Translations under genes and position numbers: made by a program
Notes under the pieces: generated by a model
The model's database searches: none
The model's input: the letters and a program-made list of their open reading frames with translations, nothing else
Told to the model about the DNA's origin: nothing
Shown here: positions 9,263 to 20,607 of the stretch, piece by piece
Position numbering within the stretch: position 1 is the stretch's first letter
Layout of the letters: every line of letters starts with the position of its first letter
Source of the DNA: Carnegiea gigantea
Lineage: Eukaryota > Streptophyta > Magnoliopsida > Caryophyllales > Cactaceae
DNA: 64,000 bases
Reading direction: 5' to 3'
Assembly (NCBI GenBank): GCA_029747015.1
Contig: JAKOGI010000186.1
Coordinates: forward strand, 207,501-271,500

Positions 9263-12200
9263 ATGGCTGATCAGAGGCTGACAAGGATTGCCATTGTGAA
9301 CCAAGATCGATGCAAACCTAAGAAGTGCCGCCAGGAGTGTAAAAAGTCCTGCCCCGTCGTCAAAACTGGTTCTCTCCCCCGCCCCCCACCAAATTGTTTT
9401 CTTCAACTTAAGAAATTTCTTCCAATTAATCATTGTGTTGATAATATCTAATCGCAGCTGCTTCATGGCATTGGTCTATGCGATAAAGTGTTTTTTTTTT
9501 TTTCCCTTTTCCCTGGCTCCCCCTTTTTTTGGGGTCAAACCCTTCAAAGCATCATGCTTTCATCTATGTAAATGACTATATGTGATGTGAAAGATTCTTC
9601 CTGCACAACCCTTGGGAGTATGTTGGTTGCACGGTTCCTCGAGGGCCAGGGATTCAAAATGTGGTTTTCCGGTCGTGGCATGGCAAAATCGCTGAAAATG
9701 CGTCAATTGCCTTACGTACGGCAGTTATCGCAGGACGAAATTTTGGTTCGCTCACCTTGATAACCTTTCCGATGCGGCCGTTTCTCACTGACCGGCCATT
9801 TTTTGAATCCGTTGAGAGCACCTGCAATGCAAGGCTCGTGGGCCAAAAAACACCATGCATCAGTGATTCGCTTCGCTCGTCCCACGGTCCAGCTCACGGC
9901 CGTGATCCGCCCCCCACACATTTTCTCTCTCTCTTTTTTGTGCAAACTAAGCCTTAGAAGTCTAAAACCCAATAATATAGTGGTAGGGTCCATAAGATAT
10001 TATTTTATTTGTTGATCAATAGGATGTAGAGAAGAGAGAAAAAGTTGGCTTGTGGGATCATGTGGAGGGTGTGGGCCGGGGCCCTCACTTATGATCCAAA
10101 ATTATGGATCACCGTTGCATATGCTCCGAGACATGAAAAGGATAGCAGATTTCCTCGAATTTTTGAGAAATTGTTATTATATTCAAAAATCCATGTGGCT
10201 GGTTACCTATTATTTGCCAGTGTAGAGCTTTGGAAATTGCATGCCAGCTCTGAAACTGGTAGGAGAGCAGGAATGTTGTATAAAAAGGTACAAAATTATA
10301 GATAAAGGCTTGAAATTTGTAGAAGAATTTTAAGATTTGTAGAAGAGCTTACATTTTTTTCACAGAGAACCTACTTGGGGAGTTTTGAAACTTTTAATGG
10401 AATTCTAGAATTTAGTGGATTACTAAAAGTGGCATAAAGATTCTTAGATGAAGTGGACAACCCAATGTGAAGCAAAGGTTTAATCAAGGATAAGGAGATA
10501 CATAGCCTTTTGGGTTGAGGCTTAGCTTGTCTGTAGATGAATTATTCTTAGATCTTCGTAATGTCACCCTAGGACTTGTTTTCCTATAAAGCAAGTTCCT
10601 ACTTCATAGTATTGAATTTTGATGACTCTTTGGTAGAAGGTTCACTACAAGAAACGCAAGGATAATGTTAAGACCGGGGGGGGGGGTAAGGGATTGTTCG
10701 TAGGTACTGATCTTTTGTACTGCTCGTCTATGCAGGGAAGCTCTGTATTGAGGTTACTGCTGCATCCAAGATTGCTTCAATCTCTGAAGAGCTGTGTATC
10801 GGATGTGGTATTTGTGTTAAGGTTTGTAGTGGGTGCTTCTATCTGCCGTTTATGTGGAGGATTTTAATTGCTCCATGTTTGTTTCTTGTTGTAGAAATGT
10901 CCCTTTGGTGCCATTGAAATCATAAACCTGCCAAAAGATTTGGACAAGGATACAACTCATCGTTATGGGCCAAATACTTTTAAACTACACAGGTTGGTAT
11001 CAACTACTAATCTATCTTCTTATGAATTTCCTGATTTTTCAGTCAGTCTAATATGGTAAATAATGTCAATGATAGGATGCCTGTCCCTCGGCCAGGGCAA
11101 GTGTTGGGTTTGGTTGGGTCCAATGGTATAGGAAAGTCAACTGCTTTGCAGGTGCTGGCTGGGAAACTGAAGCCAAATTTGGGGAGGTTTACGGTATTAT
11201 GCTACTATTTCTTATGACAGATCACTTGCTTGCTGAAACTACTACTTTTTTATATTGCCGCTCGTCTTTTTTTCCAGAACCCGCCCAGCTGGGAGGAAAT
11301 CCTGACATATTTTCGTGGATCTGAACTGCAAAACTACTTCACTCGTATGCTGGAAGACAATCTAAAGGCGGGTTAGCAAATTACATGTGATATTAATAGC
11401 TTAGATCCTCTGCATTAGCATTTCTTCAGCCCTTTGTTTCTGCGTGGTGTCCTATTTGATGAATTTATGCTGGAGTAATGTTCTGATGGGGAAGCTCTAC
11501 TCAGGTTCTTTTTAGTAGCTGTGGCATGAGCTGCTTACATGGGGATTGAAATGATGAATTATTTCTGTTAAAGTAGCTATTTCCTGTCTTTTCACATAAG
11601 GTACATGGGGGGTTTCAACTTATGCCATGTTAGAATTTTCTGGACAACTTTAGATATCATAGTCCAGAATGAAGAACCCATCACCTGGACTTGGTGCAAG
11701 CTTTGATTATCAACTCTTTCTCTTTAGTTGATTCTCCTCATGTTGGGAAGTTAATCTATTCAATTGCTTATCTTTAATTTCTTCGACCAGTATATTGCTC
11801 ATTGTCTTCCTTTGTGGATATATTCCCACCTTCGAACAAGTTGATTAATTGTAACTCTTCTTCATGTTGATACTTATTTAATAGATGAAAAGACTGATCC
11901 TTCCTTTTAAGTTATATTTTTATCAACTAAAAGTCTAGTTGTGGGCATTGTTTTATCAAAAAAATGTCTAGTTGTGGGCATTGTGTTTTGTATTCAACTA
12001 CTGCATTTCAAAGTCACTTGGCTTAACCGAAGAGGCCGTTTATGTTGTAGCCTTTTTGTACTTATTTCTAATTGTTAGTCAATCTTTTGTGAAACAGGCA
12101 ATGATTAAGCCTCAATATGTTTATCATATCCCCAAGGCACACAAGGGTTTAGTTGAGGGCTATATGGATAAAAACAATGAGAGAGGAAATAAGGCTGAAG

Positions 12201-15200
12201 TTTGCGATGATCTTGAGCTTAATGACGTTTTAGATCGTAATTTGGAAGATCTGTCTGGTGGTGAACTCCAAAGGTTTGCTATTGCTGCTGTAGTCATGCG
12301 CGAGGTGGATGTATACATATTTGATGAACCTTCAAGTTATTTAGATGTGAAACAGAGGCTTAAAGCTGCAAAGGTCATCAGATCCTTGCTAAGGCCTGAT
12401 AGGTATTTCAACTTCTCATATTTTGTGAACTTCAGACAATTAACGATTTATCTTTATTATTTTTGGGCACAAGATGTAGTCTTTAACCCTTCAGTGTTCT
12501 GCATTTCAGCTATGTAATTGTTGTGGAGCACGACCTTAGTGTTTTGGATTACTTATCCGACTTCATTTGCTGCTTGTATGGGAAGCCTGGCGCATATGGT
12601 GTTGTGACTCTTCCTTTCTCAGTTAGAGAAGGGATCAATATTTTTCTGGCTGGATTTGTTCCTACTGAGAATCTGCGATTCAGGGATGACTCTTTCACAT
12701 TCAGGGTAAATGACCAAATGCTTATACTTAGAGCATACTGCATACATGTTTTTTCCTACTGCTCTTAATGCTTATTTTTCTTAGATTGGGGAGACAGCAC
12801 AAGAAAGCTATATGGACGAAGGGGCATATTCTCGACATCGATACCCAACCATGACAAAAACTCGCGGTAAATTCAGTTTACGTGTCATGGGGGGTGAATT
12901 CACTGATTCTCAGATTATCGTCCTCCTAGGAGAAAATGGTACGGGGAAAACTACATTTGTTGACATGCTGGTAAGCATTTCTAACTGTCAGATTCTCTTA
13001 ATATGTTGTCGTGTAGTCTACAGCTGTTCTTCCTTTGGCACAGAACAGAGTTTTGCTTATTATGTTTCTGTAATTGTTTTACGGTGTTTGGGAGTTGGGA
13101 CATGCCACGTGGAACCTTTCCTTTTTTTCTTTTCTTTTCTTTTCCCCCTTTTAAAGACGTGTCTAGCCTTTTTAATTTTACATATTAACCACCATTTATA
13201 ATGGAGCTATTTAATAGTTTGCTGCTGCTACCTGATGTGTGGAAAAGCTAGAAGTGAGCTGATTTGCATGGCTTTGCAGTAAACAATAGCTTGGCCTAGC
13301 TTTTTTGGGTTTGATGAAATAAAACTGCACACTAGGGAAACTAGGGAGCACAAGTTCACAACCAACCACTTGTCTAGACCTGTGCTCATCAGATTAGATG
13401 ATGGAAGTTTAGTGTATCCTTCTCCTGTCCTAATTTATGTTGATGTGGCCGTGCGGTCATCTTCTAAAGAAATTATAGGATGTCCTGGTTGAGTTGTGAA
13501 AGTAAGGAACACAAAATGCCTATTCACAAGATCATGATAGCCAAAGAACACAATCGTGTCGCTTCAGGAGCCTCTGAACAGTTTAGGATTTTCGCTTGAC
13601 TTGAGTGCTTGCTTGTAATGTAATCAATATGCAATCTCTTTCCTCTCAAAACAGGCCCTCTATGGAGCATAGGTAGACAGGATTTGTCTAAAGAAGGTTT
13701 AAATTCAGAAAGAAGTAAGCTCGAGTCATTAAAGCCAAGTTGAAATCTATATAAGCGTTCGGAACGGGGGTGTCAATGTTTTCATGTATCCTTAGCTTGG
13801 CTGAAAGATGGGTAGGGTCAGTGTCCTGTTGATATTGGGGGAATACACACTACACACCACACACACACACACACATACACATTTGTGTTCAAAAGCTGCC
13901 TAATAAAGCAAAAACACAATGGAAATCCTCCTGCCTGATCCCTTTGTATCTTTGAGGAAGGAGGGGGGGGGTGCTCGGATTCCAATCTTGTGTTGAAAAA
14001 ACAAAACAAGACAAAGAACAAAAATATGTTACTAATATTTGTCTGATTGTTGCAAATTGTCAACAGCTTCAAAATTTGGAATATCTGGTGCCTTCAAATA
14101 ATTTTCTCAGGAATGCTGGATGTTCCTATGTGACTGAGGGTTTCTCTAATTTTGTAATAATGTACAGGCTGGGAAAGTGAAGCCTGATGAATCTGAAGAT
14201 GACATACCGGAACTTTTTGTTTCTCCAAAGCCTCAGAGGATCGTTGCAAAGTATCCACATTCCGTCAGACACTTGCTGCATGAAAAAATACGGGATGCAT
14301 ATATGCATCCTCAATTTGTCTCCGATGTTGTAAAACCTCTTCAGATTGAGCAACTGATGGACCAGCAAGTTCAACATTTGTCCGGTGGGGAGCTACAAAG
14401 AGTTGCATTGTGCCTGTGCCTAGGAAAGGTAAAGAAAGTTATATGATCTTCACAACGCCGCCCCCCCCCCCAAAAAAACACAGGTAGTTGAAACACAAAA
14501 TAAAAAATAAAAAAGAAAATGCCGCTAAAAATACGGTATAAAGTAAGGAGACTCCAATGTCATCTGTCCTTCACCAACTCTGGAGGCTTTATAACTATTG
14601 CGGTAATGTTTCCTGTATTTACGTGGGTTTAGTCTATTGCACAGTGACTTTTGCTACCTGGTTTGGAAATGCATACTTGGATATTGTGGTTTATGTTGTT
14701 GATCATGGGTATAATTTTTGCAGCCTGCAGATATATATCTGATTGATGAGCCAAGTGCTTATCTCGATTCTGAACAACGTATTGCTGCTGCTAAAGTAAT
14801 AAAGAGGTTCATCCTCCACTCGAAGAAGACAGCATTCGTTGTTGAGCATGACTTCATTATGGCAACTTATCTGGCCGATAGAGTGATCGTCTATGAAGGG
14901 AAGCCGTCAGTGGACTGTATTGCGAATGCTCCTCAATCTTTGTTAACGGGGATGAATCTCTTCTTGTCTGTGAGTATTAATGACATTGTTTTATATTCCT
15001 ACGAGACATTTCTCAGCATAGTTGCACCTGGGTTGTATTAGGTGCTGTACTAATGTTCTCTAATTCTTTACTTGGTATGCAGCATCTTGGCATCACAGTG
15101 AGACGAGATCCCACTAATTATAGGCCCAGGATCAATAAGTTTGACTCGACGAAGGATAGGGACCAGAAACTAGCCGGAGCTTATTATTACCTGGATGATT

Positions 15201-15202
15201 GA
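9263..15202 (+). CDS. ABCE2: ABCE2/RLI2-like ribosome-recycling ABC ATPase, copy A (11 exons, intact frame)
   Basis: Exons: 9263-9368, 10736-10821, 10895-10992, 11076-11193, 11278-11367, 12098-12402, 12510-12705, 12785-12970, 14168-14428, 14724-14969 and 15083-15202. They total 1812 nt, or 603 residues, the usual ABCE length (Arabidopsis ABCE2 is about 605). The family splits ribosomal subunits after termination in the cytosol. The N-terminus has both Fe-S motifs intact: [15 protein letters not shown] at about residue 16 and [12 protein letters not shown] spanning exons 2-3. NBD1 has Walker [10 protein letters not shown], signature LSGGELQRF, Walker [11 protein letters not shown] and H-loop VVEHDLS. 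NBD2 has [28 protein letters not shown] and VVEHDF. The protein ends YYYLDD. Intron 5 has a GC donor; the others start GT. Unusual for so conserved a protein are YVYHIP in place of YVDHIP and TTFVDML in place of TTFIRML. Copy C shares both, so they predate the A/C split. Confidence 0.93.
9649..9810. mobile_element. MITE-like element in ABCE copy A intron 1
   Basis: About 162 bases are bounded by imperfect inverted ends, GGATTCAAAATGTGG on the left and CCATTTTTTGAATCC on the right. The extended ends also pair (TTCCGGTC against GACCGGCC). The interior is CpG-rich, unlike the host intron. A related element with the same GGATTCAAAATGTGG end is at 42629-42750. No target duplication was resolved. 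Confidence 0.6.
9816..10126. mobile_element. second MITE-like element in ABCE copy A intron 1
   Basis: Ends are GAGCACCTGCAATGC on the left and, reverse complemented, GAGCATATGCAACGG on the right. Ends of this kind are typical of plant PIF/Harbinger-like MITEs. It shares internal words with the block at about 58500-58850 and end sequence with the element at 60264-60609. It lies immediately beside the MITE at 9649-9810. Confidence 0.5.
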
Positions 15203-17712
15203 TATTATGAACAGGTGCCTTCTTTTATCTCTTTCTTTTCTTCTAGGAAAAAGGAAATTATGTTTGGTGCATGATTCCTAAGATGTTTCTTTTCACCCAA
15301 GGAACATGTCTGAAAGGTTTGGAGTAGTGGTAGCAGCTTGCCTTGGTGTATATGAGAGAGTGCTTCTTTTCTCTCCTCATCCATGAGACGTGTTGGTGAA
15401 GTGGTTCTTTCTGCATTCTAATTTTCTGCTGCTCTTCAATCTTCATATGTCTTACCTTTTCTCTTGTATGTCTTCCCAACTGATCCTTTTCTTCATCTTA
15501 AGGGCTTTTTTTCACTCACTCTCAGTTTCTTTTTTGTAATTGGCAACAACTGTCGTCGTTTTTATGGAATTGGTAGGCATTTTGGGAATTTGATGTTTGA
15601 TTTAAGGTTTGTTGTTGTTGTTTGATTGTATAAGTAGATTGGTTTTTGCTCATTAGTTTATTTTTATTTATTTATTTTTTTGAAGTATGCAACTTATGCA
15701 CTCATATGCTTCGCTGGTAGAACTACTCTTTGCTCTTAAAGCCTTAAGTTTTCTGGGGTTGATCTTACAGAATCTATTCTCCTTTCAAGCATAGAATAGC
15801 TGCAGTGCCCTTTTCTTTTAATAAAGCATATCTCATGCCCAATAACCTCTGATCTGATGTGCTATTTTCAGGATTCCTATTGAGAAATAATGTTGTCAGT
15901 TTTAGCTTATTGGCTCTGCCTTTTGACTGTTGCATTTACTTGCTAGATCCAGTGATTGCAAATGCAATGTTAGAACTAGCTCGGGTATGTTACTTGTACT
16001 TGGTCGTGCACGCAAAAGTCTTCAGTATCCTATTGGCCTTCTTGTTTAGCTCCATCTTCTGAGCACATCTGGTCTTTTCATCCTAAATGAAGGGCCAAGT
16101 GTGCAGGTTCAAGTTCAACTGCATACCCCATGTCATACCCGACACAGGTATTAGGGGTAACAACATGATCATTTCCTTAGCTCTAGGGGACTGGCAGACC
16201 TTTGCCCAGTGAGCTGCAACCTTTGCCCGGGGCCTGGGGGTGGGGTAGATATGTTAATAAGGGACTGAAGCTACCCATCCCAATCCCACATTATAAGATC
16301 AAATTCACATTGGCTTGAAGACAGGCCAATCATATAAGCTGCTTCTCACTCTGATGTTAAGTAGCAGTCAAGAATTAATGGAAGCTTAGGGGACTAATTT
16401 TTGTATCAGAAGGAATGTGCCTTGAGAACCAATGCTAAATGAAGGAGCTTGTCGTCTAGGTGCATTTCGTTATTTTTGATTTTAGATCAACCAAGCTACT
16501 ATCCAGCATTGACTAATTAGATTACAGGAGTTAGGCAATTGTTCCTCTGGTTTTTAGTTGATTCAGATTTTGAGTTTTTTCCTTTTTACAGTTTTTGGAG
16601 ATTTTTGATTTCCTTAACGTAAAGTATTCAAGTGATATGGCTTCCTGTTACATTGTACCCTCCAGTCGGATTTTGATGTTGACAAAAAATATCCTCTCTT
16701 TGTCTAGACTGTAGGACGAGTTTCAACGTTTCAAGTTTAGCTGGAGAGTCACTGGGTAAAAATCACGGCAGGAGCTCTAGACTACAAAAGGGGAGTTTGG
16801 ATTGGCTAAATGGGAAATGAAACAAAAAAGGGATGCTCCCCTCCTCTCTCTCTCCTCTCTAATCTATATTAGGCATTTGTTTGATACTTGGATTAAGAGA
16901 CCTAGGATAAGCATATATTTGGTGTGTCTCTATACTGCTATATGATTGCTTGATTAGATATGGTACTCAGATAGGTCTTGGAATGAATTTGGAACGTTAA
17001 TTTAATTTGCAAGTGCTATATGATTGCTTGATCAGATATGGTACCTAGATTTTTCTGGTTTGCTCTATATGTTGGTTTATGGTTGGTCTGGGAATGAATT
17101 TGGAACGTTAATTTAATTTGCAAGTTGTAACCGATATATTATAGTAGAATTTGGCTTATGTATGTTATCGGTGTGTTCTACTATTTATTGATTGTCATGG
17201 TTGATGTATAAATTGCATGCGGCCAGTTCAATTGATATTTCAAAAAAAAAGCAAAATATGAAATTAGTGAGGAATAGATATGAAAATTAGCACATACAAT
17301 CCATGTCGCACACCTACCCAACAATTAGATACGATGCGTAGAAGCGAAAATAATTTTTTCTTTTTGTTTGATACGAAACGAACGAAATCTAGCTAATGAC
17401 GTGCATTTTGATAGTGACATTAATTTGAAGCATTGGGGAAGGACAAACTGACAAAAATGAAATGGTATAGAGAGTACTCTTAAGATCAGTGGGATAATAT
17501 ATGGAATTTTTTTCACTGGATACTATATGAGGTTTTCAATCTTAATTTATACATTTATTCATAATATGCAGTAAGCAACAAGTTTCACATCAGGGAAAAA
17601 ACTGAAATTCATAAATAGTAGACAGTACTTGCTGCTTATTATTAGAAGACACCTGCTGCTGTTCCTCAGCCAGCTTGGCAAAGTTGAGGGTATGTAAACT
17701 ACAGTTTTAAGA

Positions 17713-17776
<64 letters not shown>

Positions 17777-19564
17777 ATAGATTGAAGAGCATTTGATCAG
17801 TCCTAATGGGCTTTTTAGGGGTAGTGATCTTATTAAAATATGCTAAAATTAGGTACCCATATGTGTTTAGATTTGAAAGCTCTACATTATGGGAGTTTCA
17901 AATCCAAAAAAGAGTAATGCAAATGATCATGAGTATGAGATCAATTGTACGTTATCTAACGATGTCATCAATTGTTTATCAACTAACATAACATCAACTT
18001 TTGTTGAACATTATATTTAAAATGGCTAATCATGCACAAGTAATCAATTTGCTCTAGCCCTTAATATCTGACAGATTCATACTTGTAAAATTAGAGTTGG
18101 GTAAAGCCGAAACAATACGATTATCGTCCCGAAATTGATACGAAATTAAGTGAATTTGGGTCTTAATTTTCCACCCATTTCATTAAATGGGTTGACATTT
18201 ACTGCCTGAGTTTTCAACCTATGTAATTAAATGGGTTGATACGTTGAACTCATTTAATTAAATAGGTTAGGACCAGACTGAGATTCTCAATACAAAAAGT
18301 ACGTATTTAACGTAACCAGTTTAGTCAAATGCGTTAAATAGGTTAATCCATTTACCTATTTTTCATTTTTCATTTGCACATTTACCTTTTATTAAATAGT
18401 TAAGAACACAAAAATTAAAAGAAAATATGAAAATGTAAATTATGATAAATCGGGGATGCTTTAGGGAGCACTTTCTTAATGTGGTATGGAAACTTAGTTT
18501 TTAATGTTATACAATTATGTATTAGTTGAAAATGGTAAAAGGGTAATTAGGTAACTGAACTTAACTTGTTTGTCTTAAATGGATTAAACAGATCAAAATC
18601 AGGTCAACTCATTTAAAAATTAAATGGATTTAGGGCATGTTTTCTAACCCGTTTAATATACAAGTTAGGCTCAGGTCGAAGGATTTTCAAGTGATTTAAA
18701 TTTGACACGAAAATAAATTTAACCTGATCTGACCTATTTTTTAGCACTATTAAAAGTGGCTAGCTATAGTTAATATAACTAATTATCTCTCAGAACAAGT
18801 ACTTGTGCTTACAACACACAAATTGATTTTAAGGAATCGATAAATCTCTTGGAATGTCAAACTCACTTGTTTTCCACGAGCGATCAACAATGTTAATAGC
18901 ATAGTCACGAAATTGATGAGGCCACATATTCGGTTTGAATTCAGGTGCTAGTAGCAGTTTAATATCCTTGTGAAGAGCATATCATTAGGTCATGCGTCTA
19001 GTGTGGTTCACCCTCGCCCTCTTGTGGTTGTGGGCTAGGCTTACTTTTTATTTTTTTAAAAAATTATTAATTGGCTTCAAATGAAGTAAGAAATACTATA
19101 CAGTAGTTGATCCAAAATATGTAAAAGAACATAGCCTCTAACCATCTTAATTGGATCAGATTCAAAATCAAAATACAATATGCTATAGTTGAACACTATC
19201 ACGCTCTCTTAAAATGATTCTAAAGAAACCTACCTGAAACGTATATTCTGCTAAGCATACTAATATAACAAAGGCAATTGCCTACCCATAACCAAAGATA
19301 TGAATAGGGCTCACACAACCAGAAGTAAAACATGTAACAATTATCTCCACCGGTATCTCTCACCCGTAGAATTAGTGTTTTTTTTTCGATTATTAGTTGG
19401 GCATAGCCCTTAAAAAAAGAAAACATAATACAACAACTACACAGCTAATCAAGCAGACAGTTGCTGCATCCTAGAGAATACAAATTTAGACAGGAAAGTT
19501 CAAATAGCTACTAGCTATAATCACAAGCAACATCTAAGATCTCCACCTACTGGTCACATGAATC
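15203..19564. other. ABCE copy A 3' region, then AT-rich intergenic DNA
   Basis: Just after the stop, AACAGGTGCCTT is shared with copy C and looks like the donor of a 3'-UTR intron. Beyond about 15.9 kb no gene is supportable. A direct repeat lies at about 16935-17126: GCTATATGATTGCTTGAT and GGAATGAATTTGGAACGT each occur twice. From about 18090 to 18740 there is a degenerate repeat of words such as AAATGGGTTGA, probably an old transposon. Confidence 0.5.
17715..17775. repeat. (AT)n microsatellite
   Basis: About 60 bases of alternating AT. An apparent YIYIYI protein on the minus strand is only a translation of this run. Confidence 0.95.
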
Positions 19565-19849
19565 TCAAACTTGCTCTTTGTTTCCTAATTTCTTTCTCAA
19601 ACCTGTTGCGATCCTTCTAATTGTCGGGTTCTCATCTCCGACGACAGAAATACCAAGCCTTTTGCCAACATCTAAAACTTTTTTCGTTATTTCAGTAGGG
19701 ATGGGCGAATCATGAATTGACCTTGATTTCCTATTACCACTGTTCTTATCTTTGTTAGAATGTTTAGCTATCTCCTTCTTCTCATAAAGTTGAATGTCCA
19801 CTTCGAGGGCACTATCAAATGGGCGCAAAATAAATAAATAAATTATCAA
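19565..19849 (-). pseudogene. hypothetical lysine-rich fragment of 94 codons
   Basis: A minus-strand open frame contains TEITKKVLDVGKRLGISVVG followed by DENPTIRRIATGLRKK. The composition is K/R-rich and protein-like at its C-terminal half. I do not recognise it with confidence. The GKRLGI...I-RI segment recalls the coiled region near the end of some plant transposon gag or ORF1 proteins. No splice context was found, and it may be a transposon relic. Confidence 0.25.
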
Positions 19850-20299
19850 AGATGGTAAGTGGCCTAGCCGAAAAATAAATAAATGTGAAAATTTTTATGA
19901 CATGGCTTAAAAAATATAATGTGGCCTAACAAAATAACACATGTTGATGACATACAAAAAATACAAATATTTTGAAATTTAATGTAAGGGTGCTTATGGT
20001 TGAGTATCTAATCTGAAATATTTTTCAAATGTTACGTGCAGATTTAATGCACTCACAACCTCCTAATAGGTTTGATTGATTTCCTCCCACAAACTTTAAT
20101 TTATGTACTCTTGATTTAATTCAAGTTCAACTTTGATTATTTCTGCTCCCTCAATTTTCGTGTTCTATTTCAATTACTACTCATCATTCTCAACTTTAGT
20201 TGCGATCTCTCTTGTATAGTATTTCCTCTTGCACTTCTTTCTCTTATTCGTGGACACTGTCTTCTAATAGGTTTGTGATGATTTCTATGATAGTTGTTA
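19850..20299. other. AT-rich gap, no gene seen
   Basis: AT-rich DNA with no open frame of interest lies between the hypothetical fragment and the copia remnants. Confidence 0.6.
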
Positions 20300-20607
20300 T
20301 TCAGACATGTTAGGTTTAGGTTTAATATCAGATCAGAAACCAGCGTAGCACTTTATCAAATCTTCCTCAAAATCTACCCACTAAAATCAAATAAAATTGA
20401 AAACATTTGTAACAAAATTTGGGGACATAGTGCACAACTTGCCTCAAGCTATTGTGCCATGCATGACTTGCCTCTTCTCATCGACAATGGCTTAATAAAT
20501 ACATGTGGGTAGATATAAGGCAAAACCCTAATTCTAGTCTACTTAGGAAACAAGTTATCACAACTATCTCAAGATAATACAATAATTATCACAAAAAGAT
20601 TTCCTAT
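20300..20607 (-). repeat. possible 3' LTR of copia remnant I
   Basis: On the minus strand the RNase H frame is followed by a purine-rich run (TTGAGGAGGAGAA, about 20607-20619), a plausible polypurine tract, and then by AT-rich, non-coding DNA to about 20300. No partner LTR is found at the other end of the remnant, so the LTR call rests only on the purine tract and position. Confidence 0.35.

Noticed and set aside
10642..10660. CACTACAAGAAACGC in ABCE copy A intron 1, resembling a CACTA terminus
   Set aside because: The same intron position in B1 and B3 reads CACACATAGGAACTC and CACGCCTAGAAACTC, so it is ordinary intron sequence that resembles the terminus by chance, and no second end is present.
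15859..16062. 67-codon plus-strand hydrophobic frame downstream of ABCE copy A
   Set aside because: No homology recognised, it has a low-complexity Leu/Phe composition, and there is no counterpart in copy C; chance frame in 3' flanking DNA.
17559..17792. 77-codon frame with a YIYIYI run
   Set aside because: It is a translation of the (AT)n microsatellite.
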